DNA of 64,000 nt from Variovorax flavidus (GTDB lineage: Bacteria > Pseudomonadota > Gammaproteobacteria > Burkholderiales > Burkholderiaceae_C). Position numbers and translations under genes: made by a program. The notes under the pieces are model-generated. The model did no database searches. It saw only the letters and a program-made list of their open reading frames with translations, and had not been told where the DNA came from. The first letter of the stretch is position 1; the number at the start of each line of letters is the position of its first letter. The DNA is taken from positions 186,001 to 250,000 of the forward strand of contig NZ_JASZYE010000006.1 of assembly GCF_030317145.1 (NCBI RefSeq). The letters run 5' to 3'. Below are positions 16,770 to 25,461 of the stretch, one piece after another.

Positions 16770-18491
16770 TCAGGCGACCGCGGCACGCGAGGCGATGTAG
16801 GCCCGCCATCCGCCAAGGTGCGTGATGTCGTCGGCGCCCGCCACCGCGAGCGCTTCGCACAGGAAGCCCTGCACGCTGCTGCCGTCGGCCAGCGTGAGGC
16901 TGCCGATGCCCAGCGGCGCGGGAATGAGCGCAACGAAGCTGCCGTAGTGCGCCGTCGGCATCTCCCAGATTTCCAGCGCGATGGCAGAGCCCTCGCCCGG
17001 CTGCACCCGCAGCAGGCCGGGTTTGGGCGGCACGGTGCCGGGCAAGGCGTAGAGGCGATACAACGGCGCGGTGTGTGTCGCGGCCAGGAGCCGTGCGCCG
17101 CGCTCGGTCAATTGCGAGTTGAGCGGCATGCCCGAGAGATGCGCGCCAACCACGGCGACCTTGACCGTCTGCGCGGGCGCCATGCCCGGCCATGTTTCGG
17201 GGGCGGGCATCGGCGCATCCGTCGCGCCGAGCGGCAATCCGGTCGCGTGATGAAAGCGCTGCCCGAGTTCGGCCAACTGGAAATCGCTGCCGCAGCGGCC
17301 GATCAGCGTGATGCCGAAAGGCAGCCCGTCCTCACGCAGGCTGGCCGGCACCGAGATGGCGGCGTAGTCGAGCAGGTTCACGAAGTTCGTGTACTCGCCG
17401 AGATTCCGGTTGAGCGCGACCGGGTCCGCCTGCATGGCCTCGATCGTGTAGTGCGTGGGCGCGGTCGGCACCAGCAGGAGGTCGATGTCGCCCCACATGG
17501 CCGCGGCGCGCTGGCCGAGCGCTTGCAGCTTGACGCGGGCATCGACGAAGTCGGAGGCGCTGTAGTCGCGGCCCTTCGCGAGGATGCCGCGCACGGGCTC
17601 GACCACGTCGGCTTCATGCGCGTCGAAGAACTCACGGACGGCCGCGTAGCGCTCGGCGACGAGCGCACTGTCGTAGAGCAATGCCGCGGCCTCGGCCAGC
17701 GGCGCGTAGTCGATCGCGACCGGTGTACCGCCAAGCGCCTTCATCTGCTCGATGGCGCGGTCGAAGGCTGCGGCCGACTGGCTGTCGCCGAAGAAGCGCA
17801 GCGCCGTCGGCACGCCGAAACGGAAGCTCGCGGGGAAGGGCTGCGTCGTGAGCGAGAGGCTGCGCGAGTACGGGTCTTCCGCGTCGAAGCCCATTGCGGC
17901 GTGCAGCACGCGGGCGGCCACGCCCACGGTCCGCGCGAAGATCGACACGCAATCCACGCTCTGCGCGGCCGGCACCACGCCTCGCGCGCTGAGCAATCCG
18001 CGCGACGGCTTGATGCCGACGATGTTGTTGAGCCCCGCGGGCACACGGCCGGAGCCCGCCGTGTCCGTGCCCAGCGCGAAATCGACCTGTCCCGTCGCCA
18101 CCGCATAGGCAGAACCCGAACTCGATCCGCCCGACACATAGCGCGCATCGAAGCTGTTCGGCACCGCCCCGTAAGGTGAGCGCGTGCCGTTGAGGCCGCA
18201 GGCGAACTGGTCGAGATTGGTCTTGCCCAACAGATCCGCACCGGCATCGAGCAGCCGCTGCACCACGTGCGCATGCACGGACGGCGTGCGCGCAAAGGCA
18301 GGGCAGGCCGCGGTGGTGGGCACACCCGCGACGTCGATGTTGTCCTTGGCGGCAAAGCGAAGACCCGCGAGCGGCCCGTCGCCAGCGCCACGCAGCGGCG
18401 AGTCCAGCCGGGCGATCCACGCCGCCGCAGCCAGCGCCTTCAACGAAGTCCCTGGCCCGTTCTCGGACACGCGCCTTTCATGCACCATCAT
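16770..18491 (-). CDS. atzF: Allophanate hydrolase (AtzF-like)
   Basis: This enzyme hydrolyses allophanate, the last step of biuret and cyanuric acid breakdown, releasing ammonia and carbon dioxide. The product has 573 residues. The amidase-signature triad is Lys49 (RFAAKDNIDVAG), a cis-Ser in VSGGSSSGSAYAV (119-131) and nucleophile Ser147 (GTDTAGSGRVPAG). After about residue 460 comes the family's second domain (VKVAVVGAHLSGMPLNSQL through GFLCEALAV), which handles the carboxylated intermediate. Two consecutive ATG codons (18491, 18488) could start it. The ribosome site AGGA lies inside or against the dyad at 18502-18517, so a bound repressor would also hide the translation start region in DNA. 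Confidence 0.92.
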   Translation of the reverse strand: MMVHERRVSENGPGTSLKALAAAAWIARLDSPLRGAGDGPLAGLRFAAKDNIDVAGVPTTAACPAFARTPSVHAHVVQRLLDAGADLLGKTNLDQFACGLNGTRSPYGAVPNSFDARYVSGGSSSGSAYAVATGQVDFALGTDTAGSGRVPAGLNNIVGIKPSRGLLSARGVVPAAQSVDCVSIFARTVGVAARVLHAAMGFDAEDPYSRSLSLTTQPFPASFRFGVPTALRFFGDSQSAAAFDRAIEQMKALGGTPVAIDYAPLAEAAALLYDSALVAERYAAVREFFDAHEADVVEPVRGILAKGRDYSASDFVDARVKLQALGQRAAAMWGDIDLLLVPTAPTHYTIEAMQADPVALNRNLGEYTNFVNLLDYAAISVPASLREDGLPFGITLIGRCGSDFQLAELGQRFHHATGLPLGATDAPMPAPETWPGMAPAQTVKVAVVGAHLSGMPLNSQLTERGARLLAATHTAPLYRLYALPGTVPPKPGLLRVQPGEGSAIALEIWEMPTAHYGSFVALIPAPLGIGSLTLADGSSVQGFLCEALAVAGADDITHLGGWRAYIASRAAVA

Positions 18492-18501
18492 CAAGCATCC
18501 T

Positions 18502-18517
18502 GTCTTGTGTACAAGAT
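18502..18517. promoter_or_regulatory. Operator-like inverted repeat immediately upstream of atzF
   Basis: GTCTTGTGTACAAGAT has 5-bp perfect arms TCTTG / CAAGA around TGTA. It lies 10 bp from the first atzF ATG. It matches the site at 11942-11957 over the block ATCCTGTCTTG-NN-TACAAGA, on the same strand. Both sites precede minus-strand operons of the same pathway, so they are proposed to be one regulator's operators. Confidence 0.65.
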
Positions 18518-18606
18518 GACATGCAAAGGGTGTGCCAACGGCCTCAACCGTCGGGTCCAGCAAGTTCGTGATCGACGGCGCCGGGCGTTCGCGCCGCCAG
18601 GACGCT

Positions 18607-19440
18607 TCAGCCGCGCCGGCTGGCCTGGTACAGGCCTTCCACCTTCGGCACGTTCGCCTGCAGCACCTTGATCCGGTCCGGCCCGCTCGGATGCGTCGAG
18701 AGGAAACCAAGCGCACCTTCGCTCTTCGACGCCTTCGCCATCTTGGTCCACAGCGACACCGAAGCCCTCGGGTCGTAGCCCGCACGCGCCGCCAGTTCGA
18801 GGCCGACCAGGTCGGCGTCGGTCTCATCGCTGCGGCTGAACTTCAGCGTGATGAGCTGGGTGCCGGCCCGCGCCGCCAGGTCGCCGGCCTGGCCCAGGCC
18901 GAGCAACTGGGCGGTGATCGACAGCACTGCCCCCGTCCCCGCGTTCTTCGCAAGCCGCGCCCGCGCATGCTCGCGCAGGGCGTGCGCCATCTCGTGGCCC
19001 ATGACCATCGCGATCTCGTCGTCGGTGAGCTTCAACTGATCGAGGATGCCGGTGAAGAAAGCGATCTTGCCGCCCGGCATGCAGAAGGCATTGATCTGCT
19101 TGCTGCCGATCAGGTTGACTTCCCACTTCCAGGAAGCAGCGCGCGGGTTCCACTGGGCGGTGAAGGGAATGATCTTCCTGGCAATGGCACGCAGACGCTG
19201 CAATGAGGCATTGCCGTCGGGAGCGAGCGCGCCCTTGGCCCGGGCCTGCGCCAGGAGCTGGTGATATTGCTGGACACCGGCCTGCTCGATGTTCTCCGCA
19301 GGGACGATGTTGCGCGCCATCGACGCCTCGCCGACGTCGACCTGCGCCAGTGCGGGCGCGGCCACGAAGGTGCCCGCCGCCAGCAGGAATGCACGTCGAC
19401 CGTGCGGGGGACCGGAATGAAACTCGCAGAGCAAACACAT
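18607..19440 (-). CDS. M48-family metalloprotease (periplasmic/envelope)
   Basis: The product has 277 residues from ATG 19440. The N-terminus has a signal (HGRRAFLLAAGTFVAAPALA). The zinc site HEMAH is at residues 149-153 within MVMGHEMAHALREHARA, and the third ligand is in FSRSDETDADLVGLELA. Family members (LoiP/YcaL/BepA-like) degrade or quality-control envelope proteins. No tetratricopeptide region is present, so it is the short form. The gene is divergent from ampG (37-bp gap). Confidence 0.9.
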   Translation of the reverse strand: MCLLCEFHSGPPHGRRAFLLAAGTFVAAPALAQVDVGEASMARNIVPAENIEQAGVQQYHQLLAQARAKGALAPDGNASLQRLRAIARKIIPFTAQWNPRAASWKWEVNLIGSKQINAFCMPGGKIAFFTGILDQLKLTDDEIAMVMGHEMAHALREHARARLAKNAGTGAVLSITAQLLGLGQAGDLAARAGTQLITLKFSRSDETDADLVGLELAARAGYDPRASVSLWTKMAKASKSEGALGFLSTHPSGPDRIKVLQANVPKVEGLYQASRRG

Positions 19441-19477
19441 GCGGGAATAATAAGGAGCCCCCAACGACACTTGCTCA

Positions 19478-20845
19478 ATGCCCGCACCATCGGCTGACGA
19501 AGCCCCACCTTCCCTGCCCTGGCGCGACGCGCTCAAGGTCTATCTCGAACCTGCGACGCTGCGCATGCTGGCGCTGGGCTTTTCCGCGGGGCTGCCGCTG
19601 CTGCTGGTGCTCGGCACGTTGAGCTTCCGGCTGCGCGAGGCGGGGGTCGATCGCACGACGATCGGCTTCCTGAGCTGGGTGGGGCTCGCCTATGGCTTCA
19701 AGTGGGTCTGGGCACCGCTGGTGGACCGGCTTCCGATTCCGCCGCTGACCACGCTGCTCGGGCGCCGGCGCGGCTGGCTGTTGCTGGCTCAACTGGCTGT
19801 CATCGCCGGGCTCGCAGGCATGGCCTACAACGATCCGCGCGATGGCCTGCCGCCGCTGGTCTGGTGCGCCTTGCTGGTCGCGTTCGGCTCGGCCACGCAG
19901 GACATTGCGCTCGACGCCTTCCGCATCGAATCCGCCGCCGCGCGCAAGCAGGCCGCCCTGGCCGCCGCCTACCAGACGGGCTACCGGCTCGCGATGATCT
20001 GGGCCGGCGCCGGCGTGCTGTGGGTTGCCGCCTGGGCCGAACTGCCCGGCCTCGTCGGCTACCAGAACAACGCCTGGAAGACGGCCTATCTCGTGATGGC
20101 CGCATCGATGGCGGTGGGCGTGCTCACCGTGCTGCTGTCGCCCGAACCCGCGCGGGTCGCACTGCCCCAGCCCAAGACGGTGGGCGCCTGGCTGCAGAGC
20201 GTGCTGATCGAACCCTTCGCCGACTTCATCCGCCGCTACCAGTGGCAGGCGGTGCTGATCCTGTCGCTGATCGCCGTCTACCGGATCAGCGACGTGGTGA
20301 TGGGCATCATGGCCAACCCGTTCTATGTCGACATGGGCTTCACCAAGGACGAGGTCGCGACGGTCAGCAAGATCTATGGCGTGATCATGACGCTGGTCGG
20401 CGCCTTCGTCGGCGGCGTGCTGTCGATGCGGCTCGGCGTGATGCGGGTGCTCATGCTGGGCGCGGTGCTGAGCGCTGCGAGCAACCTGCTCTTCGCCGGC
20501 CTGGCCACGCGCGGCCACGACCTGACCGCGCTGGTGCTGGTCGTGTCGGCCGACAACCTGGCCGGCGGCATCGCTTCGGCGGCCTTCATCGCCTACCTGT
20601 CGAGCCTGACCAACATCACTTACTCCGCGACGCAGTACGCGCTCTTCAGCTCGTTGATGCTGCTGCTGCCGAAGTTCATCGCGGGCTATTCGGGCAAGTT
20701 CGTCGACCTCTACGGGTATCACGCCTTCTTTGTCGGCACGGCGGCGCTGGGCGTGCCGGTGCTGCTGCTGGTGGCGCTGGCGTCGCGGACGCATGGCAAC
20801 GGGCGGGTGGCGCCCCAAGGGTCGTCCAGCGCGACGACCACCTGA
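19478..20845 (+). CDS. ampG: AmpG-family muropeptide permease (MFS)
   Basis: The product is a 455-residue, 12-helix-type major facilitator. Characteristic AmpG features are LGFSAGLPLLLVLGTLSFRL near residue 33, the loop YGFKWVWAPLVDRLPIPPL and FGSATQDIALDAFRIE. It imports anhydro-muropeptides for cell-wall recycling and beta-lactamase signalling. The stop codon ends at 20845, directly adjoining the palindrome that precedes the toxin-antitoxin genes. Confidence 0.9.
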   Translation: MPAPSADEAPPSLPWRDALKVYLEPATLRMLALGFSAGLPLLLVLGTLSFRLREAGVDRTTIGFLSWVGLAYGFKWVWAPLVDRLPIPPLTTLLGRRRGWLLLAQLAVIAGLAGMAYNDPRDGLPPLVWCALLVAFGSATQDIALDAFRIESAAARKQAALAAAYQTGYRLAMIWAGAGVLWVAAWAELPGLVGYQNNAWKTAYLVMAASMAVGVLTVLLSPEPARVALPQPKTVGAWLQSVLIEPFADFIRRYQWQAVLILSLIAVYRISDVVMGIMANPFYVDMGFTKDEVATVSKIYGVIMTLVGAFVGGVLSMRLGVMRVLMLGAVLSAASNLLFAGLATRGHDLTALVLVVSADNLAGGIASAAFIAYLSSLTNITYSATQYALFSSLMLLLPKFIAGYSGKFVDLYGYHAFFVGTAALGVPVLLLVALASRTHGNGRVAPQGSSSATTT

Positions 20846-20879
20846 AGTGGCGCCATAATGGATCCATTTTGGAGCCACT
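20846..20879. promoter_or_regulatory. 34-bp palindromic operator of the toxin-antitoxin operon
   Basis: The intergenic segment is a near-perfect palindrome: outer arms AGTGGC / GCCACT, inner arms CCA / TGG and core AATGGATCCATT. Only two base-pair positions (four bases) break the symmetry. It begins on the base after the ampG stop codon and ends on the base before the antitoxin GTG, and it includes the ribosome site GGAG. Such dyads are bound by the ribbon-helix-helix antitoxin for autoregulation. Confidence 0.8.
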
Positions 20880-21206
20880 GTGGCAAATCTCTCGGTGAAG
20901 GACGTTCCGGAGGAACTGGCTGAGCGGCTGCGGCAGCGCGCTGCGCGCAACCATCGCTCGTTACAGGGCGAGCTGATGGCCATCATCGAACAGGCAGCCA
21001 ACGAAACAGAAGCGCGGTCGGTCGCCACCCCAGCGGCTCCCGCCGCGCGCGGCCCGGACGCCGGGTGGAACGCCCGCCGCGTGGTCCGGCGCGGGAGCAA
21101 GTCCATCGAGCAGATCGCCGCCGAGCATCGCGACCGCTTCCCGCAACCCATCGCGTCCGGCCCGAGCGCCGTCGACATCATTCGCGCAGACCGGGACGCC
21201 CGGTGA
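20880..21206 (+). CDS. FitA/VapB-type ribbon-helix-helix antitoxin
   Basis: The product has 108 residues from a GTG start. Residues 1-40 (MANLSVKDVPEELAERLRQR, then AARNHRSLQGELMAIIEQ) match the ribbon-helix-helix domain of FitA-like antitoxins; SLQGEL is the typical helix-2 start. The C-terminal half is Pro/Arg-rich and likely wraps the toxin. It overlaps the toxin gene by 4 nt (GTGA). It probably binds the palindrome at 20846-20879. Confidence 0.88.
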   Translation: MANLSVKDVPEELAERLRQRAARNHRSLQGELMAIIEQAANETEARSVATPAAPAARGPDAGWNARRVVRRGSKSIEQIAAEHRDRFPQPIASGPSAVDIIRADRDAR

Positions 21207-21646
21207 GCGCCGCACCGAACCCTCTTTTCGTCGCCGAGCCGCCGGCGTCGTACCGGATGCGACCGCCCCTGGTAGTGGACTGCAGCGCCCTGAGCGCCAT
21301 CCTGTTCGATGAACCCGCGCGCGACGAAGCCTTGGCACGGCTCGCCGGCTTCAGCCTGCACGCGCCGAACCTGCTCGATCACGAGATCGTCAGCGTGGCG
21401 CTCAAGAAGCGGCAACAGGATTGGCCTTCGGATTCCGTCGCCCTGGCGCTGGCCGACTATGTCGAGTACGACCTCGAACTGCATCCGGTCGATCCGGGCG
21501 CGCAGTACCAGCTCGCGGCCCGCTACGCGCTGTCGGCCTGCGACGCAGCCTATCTCTGGCTCGCGGCGGAACTCAAGGCACCGCTGGCAACCTTCGACCA
21601 GAAGCTCGCGACGGCGGCCCAGGCCCATCTGGGCGCGTTGCCCTGA
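21203..21646 (+). CDS. PIN-domain ribonuclease toxin (VapC/FitB-type)
   Basis: The product has 147 residues from GTG 21203; a start at ATG 21257 would give 129 residues and is the alternative. PIN acidic residues are visible in LVVDCSALSAILFDE, NLLDHEIVSVALKK, LSACDAAYLWLAAEL and LATFDQKLATAA. The family cleaves RNA, often tRNA, when released from the antitoxin. Translational coupling (4-nt overlap) with the antitoxin is normal for these modules. Confidence 0.88.
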   Translation: MSAAPNPLFVAEPPASYRMRPPLVVDCSALSAILFDEPARDEALARLAGFSLHAPNLLDHEIVSVALKKRQQDWPSDSVALALADYVEYDLELHPVDPGAQYQLAARYALSACDAAYLWLAAELKAPLATFDQKLATAAQAHLGALP

Positions 21647-21786
21647 GCCTTCGGCCGGGGCGCGTGGCCCTTGCGCCACATGCCCACCCTGCGACAAGCC
21701 GGGACATTCGCCGACGTCGCCCTGCCGGGCCGGCTGGTACGCTGTGATGTTTTGCACGCTACCGTTATTTATTCATCCACCCCACC

Positions 21787-22980
21787 GTGACACCTTCACG
21801 CATACCCCCCTTGCAGATCAGCGCCTTCACCGCGACCTCGTCGGTCGGTGTGGGCAAGACCGCCCTTCTTTCAGCACTCGAACAGTCTCGCAGCGGCCTG
21901 CGCGCCAATGACTTCGGCCCGACGCCGCTGCCGACCTGGATCGGGCGCGTCGATGGACTCGAAGAACTTCGGCTGCCGGAGCAGCTGGCGAGCTGGGACT
22001 GCCGCAACAACCGGCTGGCATGGCTCGGCCTGCAGGCTGACGGCTTCTTGGACGCAGTGGCGGCCGCGCGCAAGCGCTACGGGCCGGCCCGCATCGCGCT
22101 GATCCTCGGCACCTCGACGTCGAGCATCGGTGAGACGGAGGAGGCCTACACCCGGCTCGACGACGGAGCATTCCCCGCCGACCAGCGCCGGCCGAAGGTC
22201 CACACGCCCCATTCGCTCACGATGTTCGTCCAGGACGCGCTGGGCCTCGAAGGTCCGGCCGAGACGATCTCGACCGCCTGCTCGTCGAGCGCCAAGGTGT
22301 TCGCGTCGGCCGAGCGGCTGATCCGCCTCGGTCTGGTCGACGCAGCCGTGGTCGGCGGCGTGGACACGCTGTGCGGCAGCGTGCTGTTCGGCTTCAATTC
22401 GCTCGAACTGGTGTCGCCCGAGCCCTGCCGGCCCTTCGACGCCGGCCGCAACGGCATCAGCCTGGGCGAGGCCGCCGGCTTCGCGCTGGTCGAACGCGGC
22501 CCCGGCAAGCTCGAACTGCTGGGCTATGGCGAAGCGAGCGACGCGCATCACATGTCGACGCCCCATCCCGAGGGCCTGGGCGCTGAAAAGGCCATGGACG
22601 ACGCGCTCGCGCGTGCCGGCCTGAAGACCGACGCCATCGACTACATCAACATGCACGGCACCGCCAGCACGAAGAACGACGAAGTCGAAGGCGCGCTGGT
22701 CGCACGGCGCTTCCCCGACACCACCCATGCCAGCTCGACCAAGGGCTTCACGGGCCACACGCTGGGTGCGGCGGGCATCGTCGAGGCCGTCATCAGCCTG
22801 CTGGCCATCGAAACCGGCCTGAAGCCGGGCACCGTGAACACCACCACGCTCGATGCCGAGTGCGGGCCGCAGATCAAGCTACAACCCGCACGCGGCGAGG
22901 TGCGCTACGCACTGAGCAATTCCTTCGGCTTCGGCGGCAACAACTGCTCGCTGGTCTTCGGCAAGGGAGCCGCGGCATGA
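21787..22980 (+). CDS. Beta-ketoacyl-ACP synthase
   Basis: The product has 397 residues from GTG 21787. The thiolase-fold triad is complete: Cys165 (ISTACSSSAKVFAS), His290 (YINMHGTASTKNDE) and His324 (GFTGHTLGAAG). It is therefore an active condensing enzyme of the FabF/KS type. It overlaps the next gene by 4 nt (ATGA), and that gene encodes a partner without the catalytic set. This pairing resembles KS/chain-length-factor pairs of aryl polyene and other type II polyketide systems rather than housekeeping fatty acid synthesis. Confidence 0.88.
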   Translation: MTPSRIPPLQISAFTATSSVGVGKTALLSALEQSRSGLRANDFGPTPLPTWIGRVDGLEELRLPEQLASWDCRNNRLAWLGLQADGFLDAVAAARKRYGPARIALILGTSTSSIGETEEAYTRLDDGAFPADQRRPKVHTPHSLTMFVQDALGLEGPAETISTACSSSAKVFASAERLIRLGLVDAAVVGGVDTLCGSVLFGFNSLELVSPEPCRPFDAGRNGISLGEAAGFALVERGPGKLELLGYGEASDAHHMSTPHPEGLGAEKAMDDALARAGLKTDAIDYINMHGTASTKNDEVEGALVARRFPDTTHASSTKGFTGHTLGAAGIVEAVISLLAIETGLKPGTVNTTTLDAECGPQIKLQPARGEVRYALSNSFGFGGNNCSLVFGKGAAA

Positions 22981-23807
22981 GCGCGCACAAGACCCCCACT
23001 CTCTACATCGAAGGTCCGGCTTTCTGGTCGCCCAGCCTGCCCGGATGGGAACTCGCGAGCGCCGTGTTCCGTGGCGAAGCCGCGCCGGCCGATCCGCCGG
23101 CCAAGCGGCCTTCGCCGCAAGTGCTCGCGCCTGCCGAACGGCGCCGCGCGCCCGACACGGTGGCGCTGGCGCTTGAAGTTGCAGCCGCGGCGGTCGCTGC
23201 CTCGGGCCGCAATGCGGCGGACCTGCCGTGCGTCTTCGCTTCGGCGCACGGCGATCTCGGCATCAACGACTACATGTGCAGCACGCTGGCGAGCGATCCG
23301 AAACTGCTGTCGCCGATCAAGTTCCACAACTCGGTGCACAACGCGGCCGTGGGCTACTGGACGATCGGCACCGGCTGCATGGCAGCCAGCAACTCGCTGA
23401 CCGCCTACGAAAGCACCTTCGCCTCCGGCCTGCTCGAAGCGGCTGCGCAATGCGCGGCCGACCAGCGCGCGGTGCTGCTGGCCGGCTACGACATGCCTGC
23501 CGTGGGCGCGCTCGCCTCGGTGACCGCAAGCCGCGACCTGCTCGCAGTGGCGCTCGTGATCTCGCCGAAACGCACCGAACGCACCGTCGCCGCCTTCGAA
23601 TGGACGCTCGCGCCCGGCGCGGCGTCGGCGCCGGCCCTGCGCACCGACGCTGCGCGTGCACTGCAAGTCAATGCGATGGCGGACGCACTGCCTCTGTTCG
23701 AAGCACTCGCACGCGGCAAGGCCGAATCGCTCACGCTGCCGCTGTCGGCCGCGCTGTCGTTGCAACTGGACCTGCAGCCCGAACTGCAGCTCGAAGCGCA
23801 GAGCTGA
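22977..23807 (+). CDS. Ketosynthase-like chain-length factor (beta-ketoacyl synthase N-terminal-like)
   Basis: The product has 276 residues. It resembles the short ketosynthase-like proteins of aryl polyene clusters: KFHNSVHNAAVGYWTIGTGC lies where a ketosynthase would have its active-site loop, but no His-His pair follows. It presumably forms a heterodimer with the active synthase upstream and sets chain length. It is translationally coupled to that gene and ends 5 bp before the flavoprotein gene. Confidence 0.78.
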   Translation: MSAHKTPTLYIEGPAFWSPSLPGWELASAVFRGEAAPADPPAKRPSPQVLAPAERRRAPDTVALALEVAAAAVAASGRNAADLPCVFASAHGDLGINDYMCSTLASDPKLLSPIKFHNSVHNAAVGYWTIGTGCMAASNSLTAYESTFASGLLEAAAQCAADQRAVLLAGYDMPAVGALASVTASRDLLAVALVISPKRTERTVAAFEWTLAPGAASAPALRTDAARALQVNAMADALPLFEALARGKAESLTLPLSAALSLQLDLQPELQLEAQS

Positions 23808-23812
23808 AGCCC

Positions 23813-25441
23813 ATGGCCGCGATCCTCCGCCAGCACGATGTCGTGATCATGGGCGGGGGACTCGCGGGGCTTACGCTGGCGCTGCAGCTCAAGCGGCGCT
23901 TCGCCGACATCGACGTGCTGGTGCTGGAGCGCCGCGCACATCCGGTGCCGCACGCGGCGCACAAGGTGGGCGAGTCCTCGGTCGAGATCGGCGCCCACTA
24001 CTTCGACACGGTGCTCGGCCTCAGGCCGCACATGCACGGCGCGCAGCTGCGCAAGTTCGGCTTCCGTTTCTTCTTCAGCGAGGGCCGGCGCGACATCGAC
24101 CAGGTGACCGAGGTCGGCGCCAGCCGCTACCTCTCGGTGCCGAGCTACCAGATCGATCGCGGCATCTTCGAGAACTACCTGGCCGAGGAGGCTGCGCGCA
24201 ACGGCGTGCGCTTCATCGACAGCGCGATGGTGCGCCTGATCGACCTGGCCGAGGACGCGCACCAGTCGCATCGCATCGAATGGTCGCAGGGCGGCTCAAC
24301 GCATGTCGCCCAGGCCCGCTGGCTGATCGATGCTTGCGGACGCGCCGGCATGCTCAAGCGCAAGCTCGGCCTCGCGCAGCCCAATGCGCACGATTGCAAT
24401 GCGGTGTGGTTCCGCGTCGGCGACCGAATCACGATCGACGAGTGGTCGGACGACCCGGCATGGCGCGCGCGCTGCGAACCGCAGGCGCGCTGGCTTTCGA
24501 CCAACCACCTGGTCGGCGCGGGCTACTGGGTCTGGCTGATTCCACTGGCGTCGGGCTCGCACTCGGTCGGCATCGTGGCCGACCCGCGCCTGCACCCGCT
24601 CGACACGATGGACACCTTCGACAAGGCGATGCTGTGGTTCCAGACGTGGCAGCCTCGCCTCTATGACGAGCTCGACGGCAAGCGCCACCTGCTGCAGGAC
24701 TTCGCGTTCTTCCGCAATTTTTCGTACGGGTGCAAGCAGGTGTTCTCGGGCCAGCGCTGGGCGCTGACCGGCGAGGCGGGGCTGTTTCTCGACCCGTTCT
24801 ATTCGCCGGGCAGCGATTTCATCGCCGTGGGCAACACCTACATCACCGACCTGATCGCGCACGACCGCGCCGGGCATGCGCTGGCGGCACGGGCCCAGCT
24901 CTACGACCAGATCTACCACTCGTTCTACGAGAGCACGCTCGCGCTCTACACCGACCAGTACCCGCTCTTCGGCGATCCGGAGGTGCTGCCGGTCAAGGTG
25001 ATCTGGGACTACACCTACTACTGGGGCGTGCTGTCGCAGATCTTCTTCCAGCAGCGACTCACCGACCTGGCGCTGCTGGGCAGCCTGCGCGAGGAGCTGC
25101 AGCATTGCCAGCGGCTCAACTTCGCGATGCAGGATTTCCTGCGCGCCTGGTCCGGGGTCAGCCGGCGGCGCAACCGGCCGGTGATGCTCGACCAGGCGGC
25201 CCTGCCCTGGTTTGCCGAACTCAATCGCAGCCTGAACGATCGACTGGACGACGACGCCTTCAAGGCGCGCATGCGGGCTTCGGCCGAACAACTGCGCGCA
25301 CTGGCAGTGGAGATCCTCGAGCGCGCGAGGCACGACAATCCGACTCTCGCGGCCGGCGACCTCGGCGCCTTGCTGGCGGAGACGGCCAGCCGGCACCGCC
25401 CGGACGCCCCGCTGGAAACGATGCTTTTCGAGGCGGGATAG
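23813..25441 (+). CDS. Flavin-dependent tryptophan halogenase-like oxidoreductase
   Basis: The product has 542 residues. The FAD motif VVIMGGGLAGLTLALQL is at residues 10-26. The segment HKVGESSVE at 50-58 corresponds to the conserved GES/GEA motif, and WVWLIP at 239-244 matches the halogenase WxWxIP motif that keeps monooxygenase chemistry away. The catalytic Lys of true halogenases cannot be placed with confidence. It is co-transcribed with the KS pair, so it likely modifies an acyl- or polyketide-derived aromatic product. Halogenase versus hydroxylase is undecided. Confidence 0.75.
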   Translation: MAAILRQHDVVIMGGGLAGLTLALQLKRRFADIDVLVLERRAHPVPHAAHKVGESSVEIGAHYFDTVLGLRPHMHGAQLRKFGFRFFFSEGRRDIDQVTEVGASRYLSVPSYQIDRGIFENYLAEEAARNGVRFIDSAMVRLIDLAEDAHQSHRIEWSQGGSTHVAQARWLIDACGRAGMLKRKLGLAQPNAHDCNAVWFRVGDRITIDEWSDDPAWRARCEPQARWLSTNHLVGAGYWVWLIPLASGSHSVGIVADPRLHPLDTMDTFDKAMLWFQTWQPRLYDELDGKRHLLQDFAFFRNFSYGCKQVFSGQRWALTGEAGLFLDPFYSPGSDFIAVGNTYITDLIAHDRAGHALAARAQLYDQIYHSFYESTLALYTDQYPLFGDPEVLPVKVIWDYTYYWGVLSQIFFQQRLTDLALLGSLREELQHCQRLNFAMQDFLRAWSGVSRRRNRPVMLDQAALPWFAELNRSLNDRLDDDAFKARMRASAEQLRALAVEILERARHDNPTLAAGDLGALLAETASRHRPDAPLETMLFEAG

Positions 25442-25461
25442 AAAGCCCGGCAACGGCGACG

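Noticed and set aside
19475..21757. Long 760-codon minus-strand frame
   Set aside because: It is antisense to ampG and to the toxin-antitoxin genes, whose motifs and ribosome sites are convincing. The frame is low-complexity.
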